This document shows positions 30,863 to 41,625 of a stretch of 64,000 bases of DNA, piece by piece (the first letter of the stretch is position 1; every line of letters starts with the position of its first letter). A program made the translations under genes and the position numbers. Below the pieces are notes generated by a model. That model saw nothing but the letters and a program-made list of their open reading frames with translations. It was not told the DNA's origin and did not search any database. The stretch spans positions 434,001-498,000 of the forward strand of contig NZ_CP088930.1 in assembly GCF_027594825.1 (NCBI RefSeq), in the 5' to 3' direction. Origin of the DNA: Serratia liquefaciens (GTDB taxonomy: Bacteria > Pseudomonadota > Gammaproteobacteria > Enterobacterales > Enterobacteriaceae).

Positions 30863-33800
30863 TCTGCAAGATGCGCTTGTCCGAGATGGGGTAAGGCGTG
30901 CCAAGTTGTTGAGCGAACAGGCTGACGCGCAGTTCTTCGATCATCCAACGCACCTCTTTCACCTCTTCATCCTGCTGTCGCTTCGGCGGCAGTTTGTTCA
31001 GCCACTGTTGCCAGGCCTGTTGCACCTGCTCCACCCGCAGCATCTGCGCACGGTCACGATGCGGGTCGGTCGCCAGCTTCTCCAGACGGCGCTCAATCGC
31101 CTGCAGATAGCGCAACGTATCCGACAGGCGCTTCCAGCCGTTGTTGGTGACAAAACCGCGATAAACCAGGCCGCCGAGCTGGGTTTTGATATCCGACAGC
31201 GCCAGCGCCAGGGAGATGTCCACCCGGCCTTTCAGCCGTTTATTGATGTTGAACACCGCCGTCAGGATCTGTTCGACCTGTTTGGCTACGCCTACCACCG
31301 TTTCGTTTAGCTCGGCGCGCACCCTTTCCTGCAGGCGGGCAAAATCCTCTTCCTGCCACACCGGTCCGCCGTACTCGGCAATCAGCTTATCGATGCCGCA
31401 CGAGATGCAGTCGTCGATCAAGTCCAGCACTCTGCCATAAGGGTTAAAGTACAACCCCAGCTTGGCTTTGTTAGGCAGTTTTTCATGCAGATACTTGATG
31501 GGCGATGGAATGTTCAGCAACAGCAGGCGGCGCGTTCCCTGCCACATCGCCTGTTGCTGTTCCTGCTCGCTGTCGAACAAACGGATCGCCACGCTGTCTT
31601 TTTCATCCACCAGCGCCGGATACGCCTTCATCGAATAGCCACCGCGTTTCTGCTCATAAAACTCCGGCAATTTGCCGAAGCTCCAGATATGCAGATTGCT
31701 TTGCTCCAGCCCATCGTCCGCCACCGCGGACAGGGTTTCCTGCACCTTGTCTTTCAGTTGCAGCTTCAGCGCGGTCAGGTTTTTACCTTCCAGCAGGGTT
31801 TTGTGTTTTTCCCCCACCACCCGGAAAGTCATTTTAAGGTGATCGGGCACCTGTTCCCACTGCCAGTCATCTCGTGACACCGTCACGCCAGTCATGCGAC
31901 GCAGCTCGCGCTCCAGCGCATCCAGCAGCGGCAATTCCAGCGCAGTGACCCGCCCCAGAAAAGCCTCGGCATAGTTCGGCGCCGGTACAAAGTTGCGACG
32001 AACCGGTTTGGGCAGCGACTTGATCAGGGCGATCACCAACTCACGGCGAATGCCCGGAATTTGCCACTCAAAACCCCGATCCTCAACCTGATTAAGGATC
32101 GGCAGAGGAATATGCACCGTCACGCCGTCGGCGTCGGTACCTGGCTCAAACTGGTAGGTCAGGCGCAGCTTGAGGTTGCCCTGATGCCAGGTATTCGGAT
32201 AGTCCAGCGCGCTGACCTTATTGGCACCGTCCTTGATCAGCATCTCTTTTTCAAAGCTGAGCAGGTCCGCGTTCTGTTTAGCGGCGTTTTTCCACCAGTG
32301 GTCAAAATGACGCCCGGAGATCACCTCGCTCGGGATGCGCTGATCGTAGAAACTGAACAGGGTTTCGTCATCGACCAAAATGTCACGGCGGCGCGACTTA
32401 TGCTCGAGTTCTTCCACTTCCGCACGCAGCTTCAGGTTGGCACTGAAAAACGCATGGCGCGTCTGCCAGTCGCCTTCCACCAGCGCATGGCGGATAAACA
32501 GTTCCCGGCACAGCAGCGGGTCGATAGTGCTGTAATTAACCTGTCGCGCAGCGACGATGGGCAACCCGAACAGCGTCACTTTTTCGGTGGCCATCACCGC
32601 CCCCTGGGATTTGGACCAATGGGGTTCGCTGTAGCTGTGCTTCACCAGGTGCTGGGCCAACGGCTCAATCCACTCCGGTTCGATACGTGCGGCAATACGT
32701 CCCCACAGGCGGCTTGTTTCCACCAGTTCGGCCACCATGGTCCATTTCGGCGGCTTCTTGAACAGACCTGAACCTGGGAAAATAGAGAATCTTGCGTTGC
32801 GGGCGCCCGTGTACTCTTGCTTATCAGCATCTTTCTGGCCGATATGCGACAGCAAACCGGTCAATAACGCGGTGTGTACGCTGCGGTAATCGGAAGGCTC
32901 GCTGTTGACCGGCAGCCCCAGCTCTTTCACCACCTGACGCAGCTGGGTGTAAATATCCTGCCATTCACGCACCCGCAAATAATTAAGGAAATCATTGCGG
33001 CACAGCCGACGGAACTGACTGGAGGAGTGCTCTTTCTGCTGCTCTTTCAGCCAGTCCCACAGGTTGACGTAAGCCAGGAAATCCGAATCTTTGTCGGCAA
33101 AGCGTCGGTGTTTCTCGTCCGAGGCCTGCTGCTTGTCCATTGGCCGTTCGCGCGGATCCTGTATCGACAGCGCAGCGGTGATGATCATCACTTCACGCAC
33201 GCTGCCGCTTTTCTGTGCTTCCAACACCATGCGCGCTAACCGCGGGTCGATCGGCAACTGCGCCAATTGACGCCCCTGAGGCGTGAGCTGGTAGTGGCCA
33301 TTTTCCGCCGTTTTAATCGCGCCCAGCTCTTCGAGCAGGCGCACGCCATCGAGAATATTGCGCTTGTCCGGCGCCTCTACGAACGGGAAAGCGGCGATAT
33401 CCCCTAACCCGAGCGAAGTCATCTGCAAAATAACCGACGCCAGGTTGGTGCGCAGGATCTCCGGATCGGTAAACTCCGGACGCGACAGGAAGTCCTGTTC
33501 CGAATACAACCGAATGCAAATACCGTCGGAAACGCGCCCGCAGCGGCCCTTACGCTGGTTGGCGGAGGCCTGTGACACCGGCTCGATCGGCAGGCGTTGC
33601 ACCTTGGTACGGAAACTGTAACGGCTGATACGCGCGGTACCGGGATCAATCACGTACTTGATGCCGGGTACGGTCAGTGAGGTCTCCGCCACGTTGGTCG
33701 CCAGCACGATGCGCCGCCCGTGATGCGACTGGAACACCCGGTTCTGTTCGCTGTTCGACAACCGGGCATACAGCGGCAGGACCTCGGTATGCGGCAAATT

Positions 33801-34748
33801 AAGGCGGTTCAGCGCGTCGGCGGTATCGCGAATTTCGCGCTCACCGCTCATAAAGATCAGGATATCCCCCGGACCTTCGCGCCCCAGCTCATCCACCGCA
33901 TCGAAAATCGCCTGCAGCTGATCGCGGTCGGTGTCGTCGGCGTCGTCCACTACCGGGCGATAACGCACCTCGACCGGATAAGTACGGCCGGAGACTTCGA
34001 TAATCGGCGCGTTATTGAAATGGCGCGAAAAACGCTGCGGATCGATAGTCGCCGAGGTGATGATGACTTTGAGATCCGGGCGCTTTGGCAGCAGTTCTCG
34101 CAGGTAACCCAGGATAAAGTCAATGTTCAGGCTGCGTTCATGCGCCTCATCGATAATCAGCGTGTCATACTGCATCAGCAGCCGGTCCTGCTGGATTTCC
34201 GCCAGCAGGATCCCGTCGGTCATCAGCTTGACCAGGGTATTTTCCCCGACCTGATCGTTGAAGCGCACCTTATAACCCACGCTGCCGCCCAGCGGCGTTT
34301 CCAACTCGTCGGCAATGCGGTTGGCTACGGTACGCGCCGCCAGGCGTCGAGGTTGGGTATGGCCGATCAGCCCTTTTACCCCACGCCCCAGCTCCAGGCA
34401 GATCTTCGGCAACTGGGTGGTTTTCCCCGAGCCGGTTTCACCGGCGACAATCACCACCTGGTGGTCGCGAATGGCCTGCAAAATATCCTGTTTTTTCTGA
34501 CTGACCGGCAGGTTTTCCGGATAGGTGACTTTCGGACAGGACGCGGCGCGCGACTGCACTTTTTGCAACGCTGCCGTTATGTCACTTTCCAGCTCGGCGG
34601 CGACCGCCAACTGAGCATCGGGATTTTTGATTTTTCGTGCGCCCTGCAGCCGACGTTGCAGACGTTGTTGGTCACGGAGCATCAGCTCGCCCAGTTGGGC
34701 AGACAATGCCGCGAGCGGAGATTTCACGTTCGGTATTCCTTGTTTCAT
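30840..34748 (-). CDS. hrpA: ATP-dependent RNA helicase HrpA
   Basis: 1302 residues from the ATG at 34748 (a TTG at 34772 would add eight residues; neither has a strong ribosome site). Walker A GETGSGKTT, DEAH box in IIDEAHERS, SAT motif, and the QRKGRCGRVSDG motif VI are intact. A HA2/OB-type region and the long C-terminal DUF3418 domain follow, as in full-length enterobacterial HrpA (about 1300). It is a DEAH-box RNA helicase reported to process mRNA and rescue stalled ribosomes. Confidence 0.97.
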   Translation of the reverse strand: MKQGIPNVKSPLAALSAQLGELMLRDQQRLQRRLQGARKIKNPDAQLAVAAELESDITAALQKVQSRAASCPKVTYPENLPVSQKKQDILQAIRDHQVVIVAGETGSGKTTQLPKICLELGRGVKGLIGHTQPRRLAARTVANRIADELETPLGGSVGYKVRFNDQVGENTLVKLMTDGILLAEIQQDRLLMQYDTLIIDEAHERSLNIDFILGYLRELLPKRPDLKVIITSATIDPQRFSRHFNNAPIIEVSGRTYPVEVRYRPVVDDADDTDRDQLQAIFDAVDELGREGPGDILIFMSGEREIRDTADALNRLNLPHTEVLPLYARLSNSEQNRVFQSHHGRRIVLATNVAETSLTVPGIKYVIDPGTARISRYSFRTKVQRLPIEPVSQASANQRKGRCGRVSDGICIRLYSEQDFLSRPEFTDPEILRTNLASVILQMTSLGLGDIAAFPFVEAPDKRNILDGVRLLEELGAIKTAENGHYQLTPQGRQLAQLPIDPRLARMVLEAQKSGSVREVMIITAALSIQDPRERPMDKQQASDEKHRRFADKDSDFLAYVNLWDWLKEQQKEHSSSQFRRLCRNDFLNYLRVREWQDIYTQLRQVVKELGLPVNSEPSDYRSVHTALLTGLLSHIGQKDADKQEYTGARNARFSIFPGSGLFKKPPKWTMVAELVETSRLWGRIAARIEPEWIEPLAQHLVKHSYSEPHWSKSQGAVMATEKVTLFGLPIVAARQVNYSTIDPLLCRELFIRHALVEGDWQTRHAFFSANLKLRAEVEELEHKSRRRDILVDDETLFSFYDQRIPSEVISGRHFDHWWKNAAKQNADLLSFEKEMLIKDGANKVSALDYPNTWHQGNLKLRLTYQFEPGTDADGVTVHIPLPILNQVEDRGFEWQIPGIRRELVIALIKSLPKPVRRNFVPAPNYAEAFLGRVTALELPLLDALERELRRMTGVTVSRDDWQWEQVPDHLKMTFRVVGEKHKTLLEGKNLTALKLQLKDKVQETLSAVADDGLEQSNLHIWSFGKLPEFYEQKRGGYSMKAYPALVDEKDSVAIRLFDSEQEQQQAMWQGTRRLLLLNIPSPIKYLHEKLPNKAKLGLYFNPYGRVLDLIDDCISCGIDKLIAEYGGPVWQEEDFARLQERVRAELNETVVGVAKQVEQILTAVFNINKRLKGRVDISLALALSDIKTQLGGLVYRGFVTNNGWKRLSDTLRYLQAIERRLEKLATDPHRDRAQMLRVEQVQQAWQQWLNKLPPKRQQDEEVKEVRWMIEELRVSLFAQQLGTPYPISDKRILQTIEQLSG

Positions 34749-34981
34749 CGCTGCTGCATCAAGCTTTAGCAACGGTTTGGTAATGGGTTAGCGAGTTTTC
34801 AGCTTTAAGTGCGCAGAATAACATAAGCCCCTTTTTCCCCATAATCCCGCCGCTTATGTCGCGGCAGCTTATTCAATAAAATCGAACAAAGGTCTCGAAA
34901 TATTGCGCTATCACTGCTGAAAAAATGTGAATAGAGTGTACTGCATGCAAAGGACGCGTTGTCCTGATGTCACTGTCATAA

Positions 34982-35602
<621 letters not shown>

Positions 35603-35705
35603 TGCCGGTGCAGGGGTGTGATGCCCCTGCAAAACTTCAACAGAACAAGCCAAATCCTGTCAAACCCGCTCTACCCTCATAAAAATCCAATGTTATATCG
35701 CTATT

Positions 35706-35730
35706 GCGCGCCCCAGGGCGCGCTTTTTTT
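35706..35730. terminator. Terminator between azoR and ydbL
   Basis: GCGCGCCCC-AGGGCGCGC followed by a run of seven T on the plus strand; it also overlaps the ydbL stop codon on the other strand. Confidence 0.85.
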
Positions 35731-36052
35731 ATTTCTTCAACCATTGGCCATTGATGCCACGTACGTATTCCCCCGCAGGGGCACGCGCGACCAGTTTTTG
35801 CCCGGCCATGCGAGCCACATCGTCGATGGCGATATGATTGCTATCCGCCACCTGTTGGTATTTCTCGGTGCGCCCGGCATTGATATTTTTCACCAGCGAC
35901 AGCGTTTCGGCGTCCTGCTTCACCGGCGCAATATAGCCGTTGAGCGTTTCACCGACGCGCCCCTGTTGCTTGGCCTCATCCAGCGTCAGCGCCATTGCCA
36001 TGCTGCTGAACAGCCAGGCGGCGCCAATCAAGCCTAAATAACGTTTTTTCAT
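35729..36052 (-). CDS. ydbL: YdbL family periplasmic protein
   Basis: 107 residues with signal peptide MKKRYLGLIGAAWLFSSMAM and a DUF1318-like mature part (LDEAKQQGRVGETLNGYIAP). It is the last gene of the ydbH-ynbE-ydbL operon. In E. coli YdbH and YnbE form an intermembrane bridge for lipid transport and YdbL is thought to assist YnbE assembly. The short spacing to ynbE (8 bp) supports joint expression. Confidence 0.93.
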   Translation of the reverse strand: MKKRYLGLIGAAWLFSSMAMALTLDEAKQQGRVGETLNGYIAPVKQDAETLSLVKNINAGRTEKYQQVADSNHIAIDDVARMAGQKLVARAPAGEYVRGINGQWLKK

Positions 36053-36060
36053 GTTGGCTC

Positions 36061-36258
36061 CTAGAACAGACCGCTTTTGTCTTTCAGCAGATTCTCGACG
36101 TCTTTATCCACTTTGATGTGAATTTCATGTTCGATCTTGACGTTCATATTGATGGTGATCGGATCTTTAGGCGTGGCGACCTCGATGCGTGGCACGCAGC
36201 CGCTCAGCATTGAGGTGCCGAGCACGGCGGCCAGCAATGGCCCGCTGATGATTTTCAT
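36061..36258 (-). CDS. ynbE: YnbE family outer-membrane lipoprotein
   Basis: 65 residues from the ATG at 36258 that overlaps the ydbH stop by 4 bp (ATGA). Lipobox LSGC about residue 20 marks lipidation. The mature part PKDPITINMNVKIEHEIHIK is an amphipathic strand-forming sequence like YnbE, which multimerises and pairs with YdbH to bridge the periplasm. A longer frame from 36333 would lie within ydbH. Confidence 0.93.
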   Translation of the reverse strand: MKIISGPLLAAVLGTSMLSGCVPRIEVATPKDPITINMNVKIEHEIHIKVDKDVENLLKDKSGLF

Positions 36259-38867
36259 GGTTGTTCCCCAGGTTTGGTGAGGGCCTGTTCCAGCCACTCC
36301 TGTAAATTGTCGCCAAAGCGCAGGCTGCGCCAAAGCTGAAACACGTTTTCCTGATGGCTATAGTTCAGGATAACCTCTCGTTTAGCGCTTTTTTGCGGAT
36401 TAACCCCGTCAATTCGCGCCTTCAGCGTCAGTTCACCGAGGTTGTCGAGATCGACTCTGGCCTTGGAGCGGTTAATTTCCATATAGCGCAGCCAATCTAT
36501 CGCGGCGCCGGTCGCCATATTATTACTGCCGATGGCATCGGCCATGTCCTTGTCCAGGCGCAGCGTCAACATGCCGGCGTTGGCAATCCAACCGTTGCGG
36601 ACCAGCCATTTAGGATGATTCAGGAACAACGGCAATTCGCCGTCGACCCGCCCTGACATGGCAAACTGTTTTGGCTTCAGCGCGGTAAACAAGGCGCTGA
36701 GATCCACCTTATCCAGCTTCAATACGGCGGCGTCATGCTGCGGCATGCGCAGCGCGGACAGGCTGATGTGCCCGTTCAAAGCGTCCATACCCACGTTGCT
36801 CAGCGTCAACGGCGCCGGTTCGCTGTAGGGATAGGCACCCTGAAGATCGGCGGTGATATTCTGCATTTCAAACAGGTTGCGAAAAGACTTGATGCGCAGC
36901 GTCACTGGCTGCCTGGCGCCAAGCTGCCACACATGATTTTTCAGGCGGTAAGACAGGACAAAATCCAGGCCGCTCATCTCACCGTCTTTCAGCCACATGC
37001 CGCCATTTTTCACCACCCAGTGACCACCGGCCTCGAAGCCTTGCACCCTGGCGGCAGAGAACGCCGATTGCGCATAGAATTCACCGTCACGCAGTTTGAT
37101 ATTGAGATCCGGCGAGATCAGCGGTTGGAACACTTTCAACGACTGTTTCGGCCACCAGCCCTCTCCGCGCAAGCGCTCGCCGTCCCAACGGCCACGTAAC
37201 GCTATCGGCCCTATCTGTTCCGCCTGCAACTTGCCCTGCAGTTGGAAATTATCCGGCGTTGTGCCCTTCATCTGAAGCGCCAACACCGGTGCCGGCAGGT
37301 AACCACCGTTGGTAAAGCTGACCTTGCCCGAAACCAGTTGCAGTTCGCCATTGAACGCCGGGGTTTTCTCGTCCCGTTGCCAACGCAACGGCTGGCTGAG
37401 GCTGAGACGTGGCGCATCCACCGTCACCATGCTGTATTTTAATTGATCAAACCCGGTGGAGAGGCGATCGAGGATCAGCGTGCTGTCCTGCCAGCTGCCG
37501 CTGCCCGCTACGTCCCAGGCGGCCTGCAGTGGCGGCAGTTGCCCCTTGCCCCAGTAGCGCCATTGCCAGTTGCCGTGATCCGGCCAAAAATCTTGCGCTT
37601 TGCCATCCAGATGCAGCTTAAAACGGCCCCAGTAGCTGTCGCTGGCGTTGATTATGGCCTGCAACCGACCGGTAATGCCTGCGGCGGTGACCTTCACCCC
37701 GGCCAACGGCAAACGCGCTTCTTCGAGCTTCATTTCCGGTGAGACATTGCCCCACAGGCGCAGCAGTGAACCTGATTGCAGAACCAGCGTCGGGTTAAGA
37801 ATGGTGCCGCTGACGATACCGGGAAGGGAGGCGGTCATAGAAAAATCAGCCAGATTGGCCTGGCCGGTCAGTTGGAAACGCAGATCGCTGTCGGTCAGCC
37901 CGACCTTACCCGGCCCCAGCGTCAGTACCGCGTTACCTTTACCATTGTGGCCGTCGGTGATGACATTCAACCGGGCGCTGATTTGCGTCTCATCAAAGCC
38001 TTTGCTCCAGTCGTGGAGCGCAATACTCAGCCCTCCGTTCAGCGGTTGCTGGCTATAAGGCCAACGCCATTCGCCCTGGCTGATGCTGACCTGCTGCGGG
38101 TTGATTTCCCAGGGCAGCGTCGCCAGCGGTTTATCTTCGCCCTTTTCCGTCAGCGTCAGCACCCCTTGCTGTTGTTGCCAGCACATATCCAACAATAAGG
38201 GTTTTTCCAGGTAACCGGTCTGTATTTCACCCTGCAACGCCCCTTGTGCCGGGATGCTGTCCAGATCGAGCGGAATGGCTATCTTGCCGCTCAGATGCAG
38301 TGGCTGCGGACTGTTGGGCGCAGTGAGCGTCAGGCTGTTCAGCGTTAATTGCTGCTGTGGATCCAACTGGGCTTCGAGGTGAATATTCGGCCCCTGATAT
38401 TGCAGACGCTGACCTTCCGCGGAGGCATGTATTTGTAATTCACCAGCATAGTACTGCCAAGGCACCAGAGAAAAGTCTTTGATGTTAACGTCCAGCAGCG
38501 GCAATTGTTTTTGTAATTGATCCAGCGCCAGTGGCGCACTGTTGGCGTCACCGGCGGGCAATTTTGATAAGCAGGCGGTATCGATATTCAGCTTGTCGCT
38601 GATCAACTGCCAGCGCCCTTGCCGATAGGCCAATCGGGTCGGTCCGACGTCGGCAAGCAAACAATCCTGCGCCAGAAAACGCGCGCCGTCCAAGCGCAAT
38701 GCCCCTTCTCGCCATTGTGGCTTGCCTTGCAAAACCAACTGACTCCCCTGTGGCAGCCAATGAGAGAGCACACGCGGCAACCAGCGCGGCAGAGTTTGCC
38801 ACAGCACCAGCAGCAAGATCACGGTACTGACCACAATCCCTATGAATACTTTCAATCGCTTAGTCAT
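36255..38867 (-). CDS. ydbH: YdbH, AsmA-like intermembrane transport protein
   Basis: 870 residues. An N-terminal anchor (FIGIVVSTVILLLVLWQTL) is followed by a long beta-rich periplasmic part typical of the AsmA-like family together with TamB and YhdP. These proteins are thought to move phospholipids from inner to outer membrane. It heads the operon with ynbE and ydbL. The internal organisation is a row of short amphipathic strands without catalytic motifs. Confidence 0.94.
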   Translation of the reverse strand: MTKRLKVFIGIVVSTVILLLVLWQTLPRWLPRVLSHWLPQGSQLVLQGKPQWREGALRLDGARFLAQDCLLADVGPTRLAYRQGRWQLISDKLNIDTACLSKLPAGDANSAPLALDQLQKQLPLLDVNIKDFSLVPWQYYAGELQIHASAEGQRLQYQGPNIHLEAQLDPQQQLTLNSLTLTAPNSPQPLHLSGKIAIPLDLDSIPAQGALQGEIQTGYLEKPLLLDMCWQQQQGVLTLTEKGEDKPLATLPWEINPQQVSISQGEWRWPYSQQPLNGGLSIALHDWSKGFDETQISARLNVITDGHNGKGNAVLTLGPGKVGLTDSDLRFQLTGQANLADFSMTASLPGIVSGTILNPTLVLQSGSLLRLWGNVSPEMKLEEARLPLAGVKVTAAGITGRLQAIINASDSYWGRFKLHLDGKAQDFWPDHGNWQWRYWGKGQLPPLQAAWDVAGSGSWQDSTLILDRLSTGFDQLKYSMVTVDAPRLSLSQPLRWQRDEKTPAFNGELQLVSGKVSFTNGGYLPAPVLALQMKGTTPDNFQLQGKLQAEQIGPIALRGRWDGERLRGEGWWPKQSLKVFQPLISPDLNIKLRDGEFYAQSAFSAARVQGFEAGGHWVVKNGGMWLKDGEMSGLDFVLSYRLKNHVWQLGARQPVTLRIKSFRNLFEMQNITADLQGAYPYSEPAPLTLSNVGMDALNGHISLSALRMPQHDAAVLKLDKVDLSALFTALKPKQFAMSGRVDGELPLFLNHPKWLVRNGWIANAGMLTLRLDKDMADAIGSNNMATGAAIDWLRYMEINRSKARVDLDNLGELTLKARIDGVNPQKSAKREVILNYSHQENVFQLWRSLRFGDNLQEWLEQALTKPGEQP

Positions 38868-39408
38868 TAAATGATTGCTTCATTCCTGAGTTAGGCTGCT
38901 TACCCTGGCCAGAGGCCGTTTTAAGTAAGTCTATGCCTGAATTGGCAATAATGATGGCATGAATTTGACATAGGGTGAAGCCAACGCCGACGAAGATGCC
39001 CCGTTTCGGCGCATTTGCAGCCGTTGATAGGGATACTGTAAATTTTAGTTACATATTCATCACATGAATGCGAACTGTTTCGGACTTTTGTTATTGTCGT
39101 TACCTTTGATAATTAATAGTCTTGCAAGCATTCTAACAAAAGTCAGCTGCTAGCTAACTATACTAGAGAAGCCATTCCCCACACCCCCGTGGGGATTTTT
39201 TTGCCTGGAACCCAACCTATCTCTCTTCTTACGCACTTCACTTTTCAGCAACTCCGTGCCGAATATTCAACCTGTTGTAACGTTGCCAACTACCCTTAAT
39301 CAATAAACGCCAACTGCCGCCGTTCAACGCGAGTCAAACAGGCTAACCAATTGTAGAATTTACTAAAAACTGTTAAATTGATCACAAAATCACGCGGGAG
39401 AAACCACG
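38868..39408. other. Divergent intergenic region ydbH / ldhA
   Basis: 541 bp. It contains promoters for both genes, and an isolated rightward terminator at 39177-39201 that follows no known gene. See the candidate small-RNA feature. Nothing else is recognised. Confidence 0.5.
39115..39201 (+). ncRNA. Candidate small RNA ending at an orphan terminator
   Basis: CCCCAC-ACCCCC-GTGGGG (39177-39194) is followed by ATTTTTTT, a good intrinsic terminator on the plus strand. The only upstream gene (ydbH) runs away from it. Possible -10 elements are GATAAT at 39108-39113, giving a transcript of about 80-85 nt, and TATACT at 39159-39164, which would give about 30 nt. I do not recognise the sequence as a known sRNA. 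The 5' end is uncertain. Confidence 0.35.
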
Positions 39409-40401
39409 ATGAAATTGGCGATATACAGCACCAAACAGTATGACCGTAAATATCTCGAACTGGTGAATCAGCAGTTTGGTTACGAGCTGGAGTTCTTCGA
39501 CTTCCTGCTCAGTAAAAAAACTGCCAAAAACGCCGCCGGCTGCAAAGCCATCTGCATCTTCGTCAACGACGACGGCAGCCGTGAAGTGCTCGAAGAACTG
39601 GCGGCGTTGGGGGTCGAAATTTTGGCGCTGCGTTGCGCCGGCTTCAATAATGTCGATTTGGACGCCGCTAAAGAACTGGGCATCAAGGTAGTACGCGTAC
39701 CGGCCTACTCGCCGGAAGCGGTCGCTGAACATGCCGTGGGCATGATGATGTGCCTCAATCGTCGTATTCACCGAGCCTATCAACGCACCCGCGACGCCAA
39801 TTTCTCGCTTGAGGGTTTGATCGGTTTCAATATGCATAACCGCACCGCCGGGGTGATTGGCACCGGTAAGATCGGCGTAGCCACCATGCGCATCCTGAAA
39901 GGCTTCGGCATGAAGATTCTGGCCTATGACCCGTACCCAAGCGAACAAGCATTGGAGCTGGGCGCAGAATATGTCGATCTGAAAACGCTGTACGCGCAGT
40001 CTGACGTTATTACCCTGCACTGCCCGCTGACGCCGGAAAACCACCACCTGTTGAACACCGACGCTTTTGCGGCGATGAAAGACGGCGTAATGATCATCAA
40101 CACCAGCCGTGGCGGTTTGATTGATTCATCGGCAGCGATTGATGCCCTGAAACAACAAAAAATCGGCGCCCTGGGGATGGACGTGTATGAGAATGAACGC
40201 GACCTGTTCTTCGAAGATAAATCCAATGACGTGATTCAGGACGATATCTTCCGTCGCCTGTCCGCCTGCCACAACGTGCTATTCACCGGTCATCAGGCCT
40301 TCCTGACCGAAGAGGCACTGACCAGCATCTCGGAAACCACGTTGCAGAACGTCAACCAACTGGATCGCGGTGAGTCCTGCCCTAATCAGCTCAATGCCTG
40401 A
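39409..40401 (+). CDS. ldhA: Fermentative D-lactate dehydrogenase
   Basis: 330 residues. The NAD loop GVIGTGKIGVATMRI, catalytic Arg in INTSRGGLIDS, Glu in GMDVYENERDLF and His in FTGHQAFLT form the 2-hydroxyacid dehydrogenase active site. It reduces pyruvate to D-lactate in fermentation. CGCGGGAGAAACC precedes the ATG. hslJ follows 19 bp later, as in E. coli. Confidence 0.97.
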   Translation: MKLAIYSTKQYDRKYLELVNQQFGYELEFFDFLLSKKTAKNAAGCKAICIFVNDDGSREVLEELAALGVEILALRCAGFNNVDLDAAKELGIKVVRVPAYSPEAVAEHAVGMMMCLNRRIHRAYQRTRDANFSLEGLIGFNMHNRTAGVIGTGKIGVATMRILKGFGMKILAYDPYPSEQALELGAEYVDLKTLYAQSDVITLHCPLTPENHHLLNTDAFAAMKDGVMIINTSRGGLIDSSAAIDALKQQKIGALGMDVYENERDLFFEDKSNDVIQDDIFRRLSACHNVLFTGHQAFLTEEALTSISETTLQNVNQLDRGESCPNQLNA

Positions 40402-40420
40402 TTTGTCCCAAGGAGGGCCG

Positions 40421-40849
40421 ATGAAAAAGTTCATGTTGGCGGCGTTAATACCGCTGCTGTTAGCCGGGTGTGAAATGAGTCAAAACGGGAAGACGGTGAC
40501 GGAAAGCGACCTGTTGCATCATAACTTTATTTTGCAAAGCGTCGACGGCGTAGCGGTAAAACCGGGCCGTGGCAACGGACCCAATATAGAGTTCGGTGAG
40601 ACCCTGCACGTTTCCGGTGCCATGTGTAACCGTTTCTTCGGCAGTGGCCAATTGCAGGACGGCGTGCTGACGGTAAAAGGTCTGGCCTCAACACGTATGC
40701 TGTGCGCCGACCCGCAACTCAATCAGTGGGATCGGGTGATTGGCGACGTGCTGGGCAAAGGGGTAAAAGTTACCCTCAGCGCTCAGCAATTAACGCTGAG
40801 CGGCGACGACCATACCCTGGTATATATACTGCGCGATTGGGTGCAGTGA
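40421..40849 (+). CDS. hslJ: Heat-inducible lipoprotein HslJ (META domain)
   Basis: 142 residues from the ATG at 40421 (AAGGAGGG upstream). Lipobox LLAGC lies near residue 15. The META/HslJ domain is visible: HNFILQSVDGVAV, GPNIEFGETLHVSGAMCNRF, and TRMLCADPQLNQWD. Relatives are linked to heat shock and novobiocin resistance. It is co-transcribed with ldhA. Confidence 0.94.
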   Translation: MKKFMLAALIPLLLAGCEMSQNGKTVTESDLLHHNFILQSVDGVAVKPGRGNGPNIEFGETLHVSGAMCNRFFGSGQLQDGVLTVKGLASTRMLCADPQLNQWDRVIGDVLGKGVKVTLSAQQLTLSGDDHTLVYILRDWVQ

Positions 40850-40857
40850 TCCCTGTG

Positions 40858-40890
40858 CACCAGGCTGCCCGGCGGCCTGGTGTTGTTCTC
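40858..40890. terminator. Terminator between convergent hslJ and ydbJ
   Basis: CACCAGGC (40858-40865) pairs with GCCTGGTG (40875-40882), followed by TTGTT. Modest T-run. Confidence 0.6.
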
Positions 40891-40892
40891 CG

Positions 40893-41153
40893 TTAGCCGG
40901 CGCTCGCGCAGGCTCCCCGGCCCAGCGTCGATTCTTCGCACTGTTTGCCATTGGGCATCTGGCACATTCTGATCGCCTCGCCGTTTAAATTGTGGGTCAC
41001 GGTAGTGACGCCGCCAACGATGGCACAGTTCGCACTGGTCTGTAAGTTATTGATTCTTGCGCTGTTAGCCTGCTGGACTGGTTCTTCGTTATTGCTGCTG
41101 CAGGCGGCCAAAAGCAGTACGGTGCCGGCCAGCAACCCTTTTAATATTGTCAT
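40893..41153 (-). CDS. ydbJ: DUF333 lipoprotein, YdbJ-like
   Basis: 86 residues from the ATG at 41153, with CAGGAGTG upstream. Lipobox LLAAC, then the DUF333 domain with CAIVGGVTTVTHNLNGEAI and ending CEESTLGRGAC; cysteines in the mature part could form disulfides. A longer frame from 41216 lacks a signal sequence at its start. Function unknown. It is convergent with hslJ, as in E. coli. Confidence 0.9.
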   Translation of the reverse strand: MTILKGLLAGTVLLLAACSSNNEEPVQQANSARINNLQTSANCAIVGGVTTVTHNLNGEAIRMCQMPNGKQCEESTLGRGACASAG

Positions 41154-41625
41154 TAATCCACTCCTGAACCCGAAACTACGCTGTGTAAAATCGCCATTGC
41201 CGATAACTCGCATCACTTTATTGCGGACACGTTAGGTTATCTTTGATGCAAACCTGTTTAATCTAGCCTGATATATTAATAATGAAAATATATTCCTGCA
41301 ATTATTTGCCGTTTATTTGAACAGCGACGAAATTATTATGGTTACTGGATTTTTCCGCTCTCCCCGCTGAGCAAACATCGAGTATCCCTTGCGCGACCTG
41401 AGCAAGAGGCAGCCACTGCAGGGGCAAAGCGACATTTTAGGAGAGACTGACGATTTGAGGCATGCCGAAAGGCACGAAAAGACGGTGTCAAAATGGCGCA
41501 TTTCTGGCCATTGAAGGGAAGATCTTAATCTGAGGGTAATCTATTATTTTCTGTTATTTATTAATAAGCTTTTTCGCCAGCACCACTGAATGTCGCGCTG
41601 GCGATTGATTCGGTTTAAATAAGGA
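41154..41625. other. Intergenic region ydbJ / SMR gene
   Basis: 472 bp without a supported gene. A stem-loop with arms CGCCAGC and GCTGGCG at about 41575-41604 lies just downstream of the SMR gene (minus strand) but has no T-run. No known element is seen otherwise. Confidence 0.4.
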
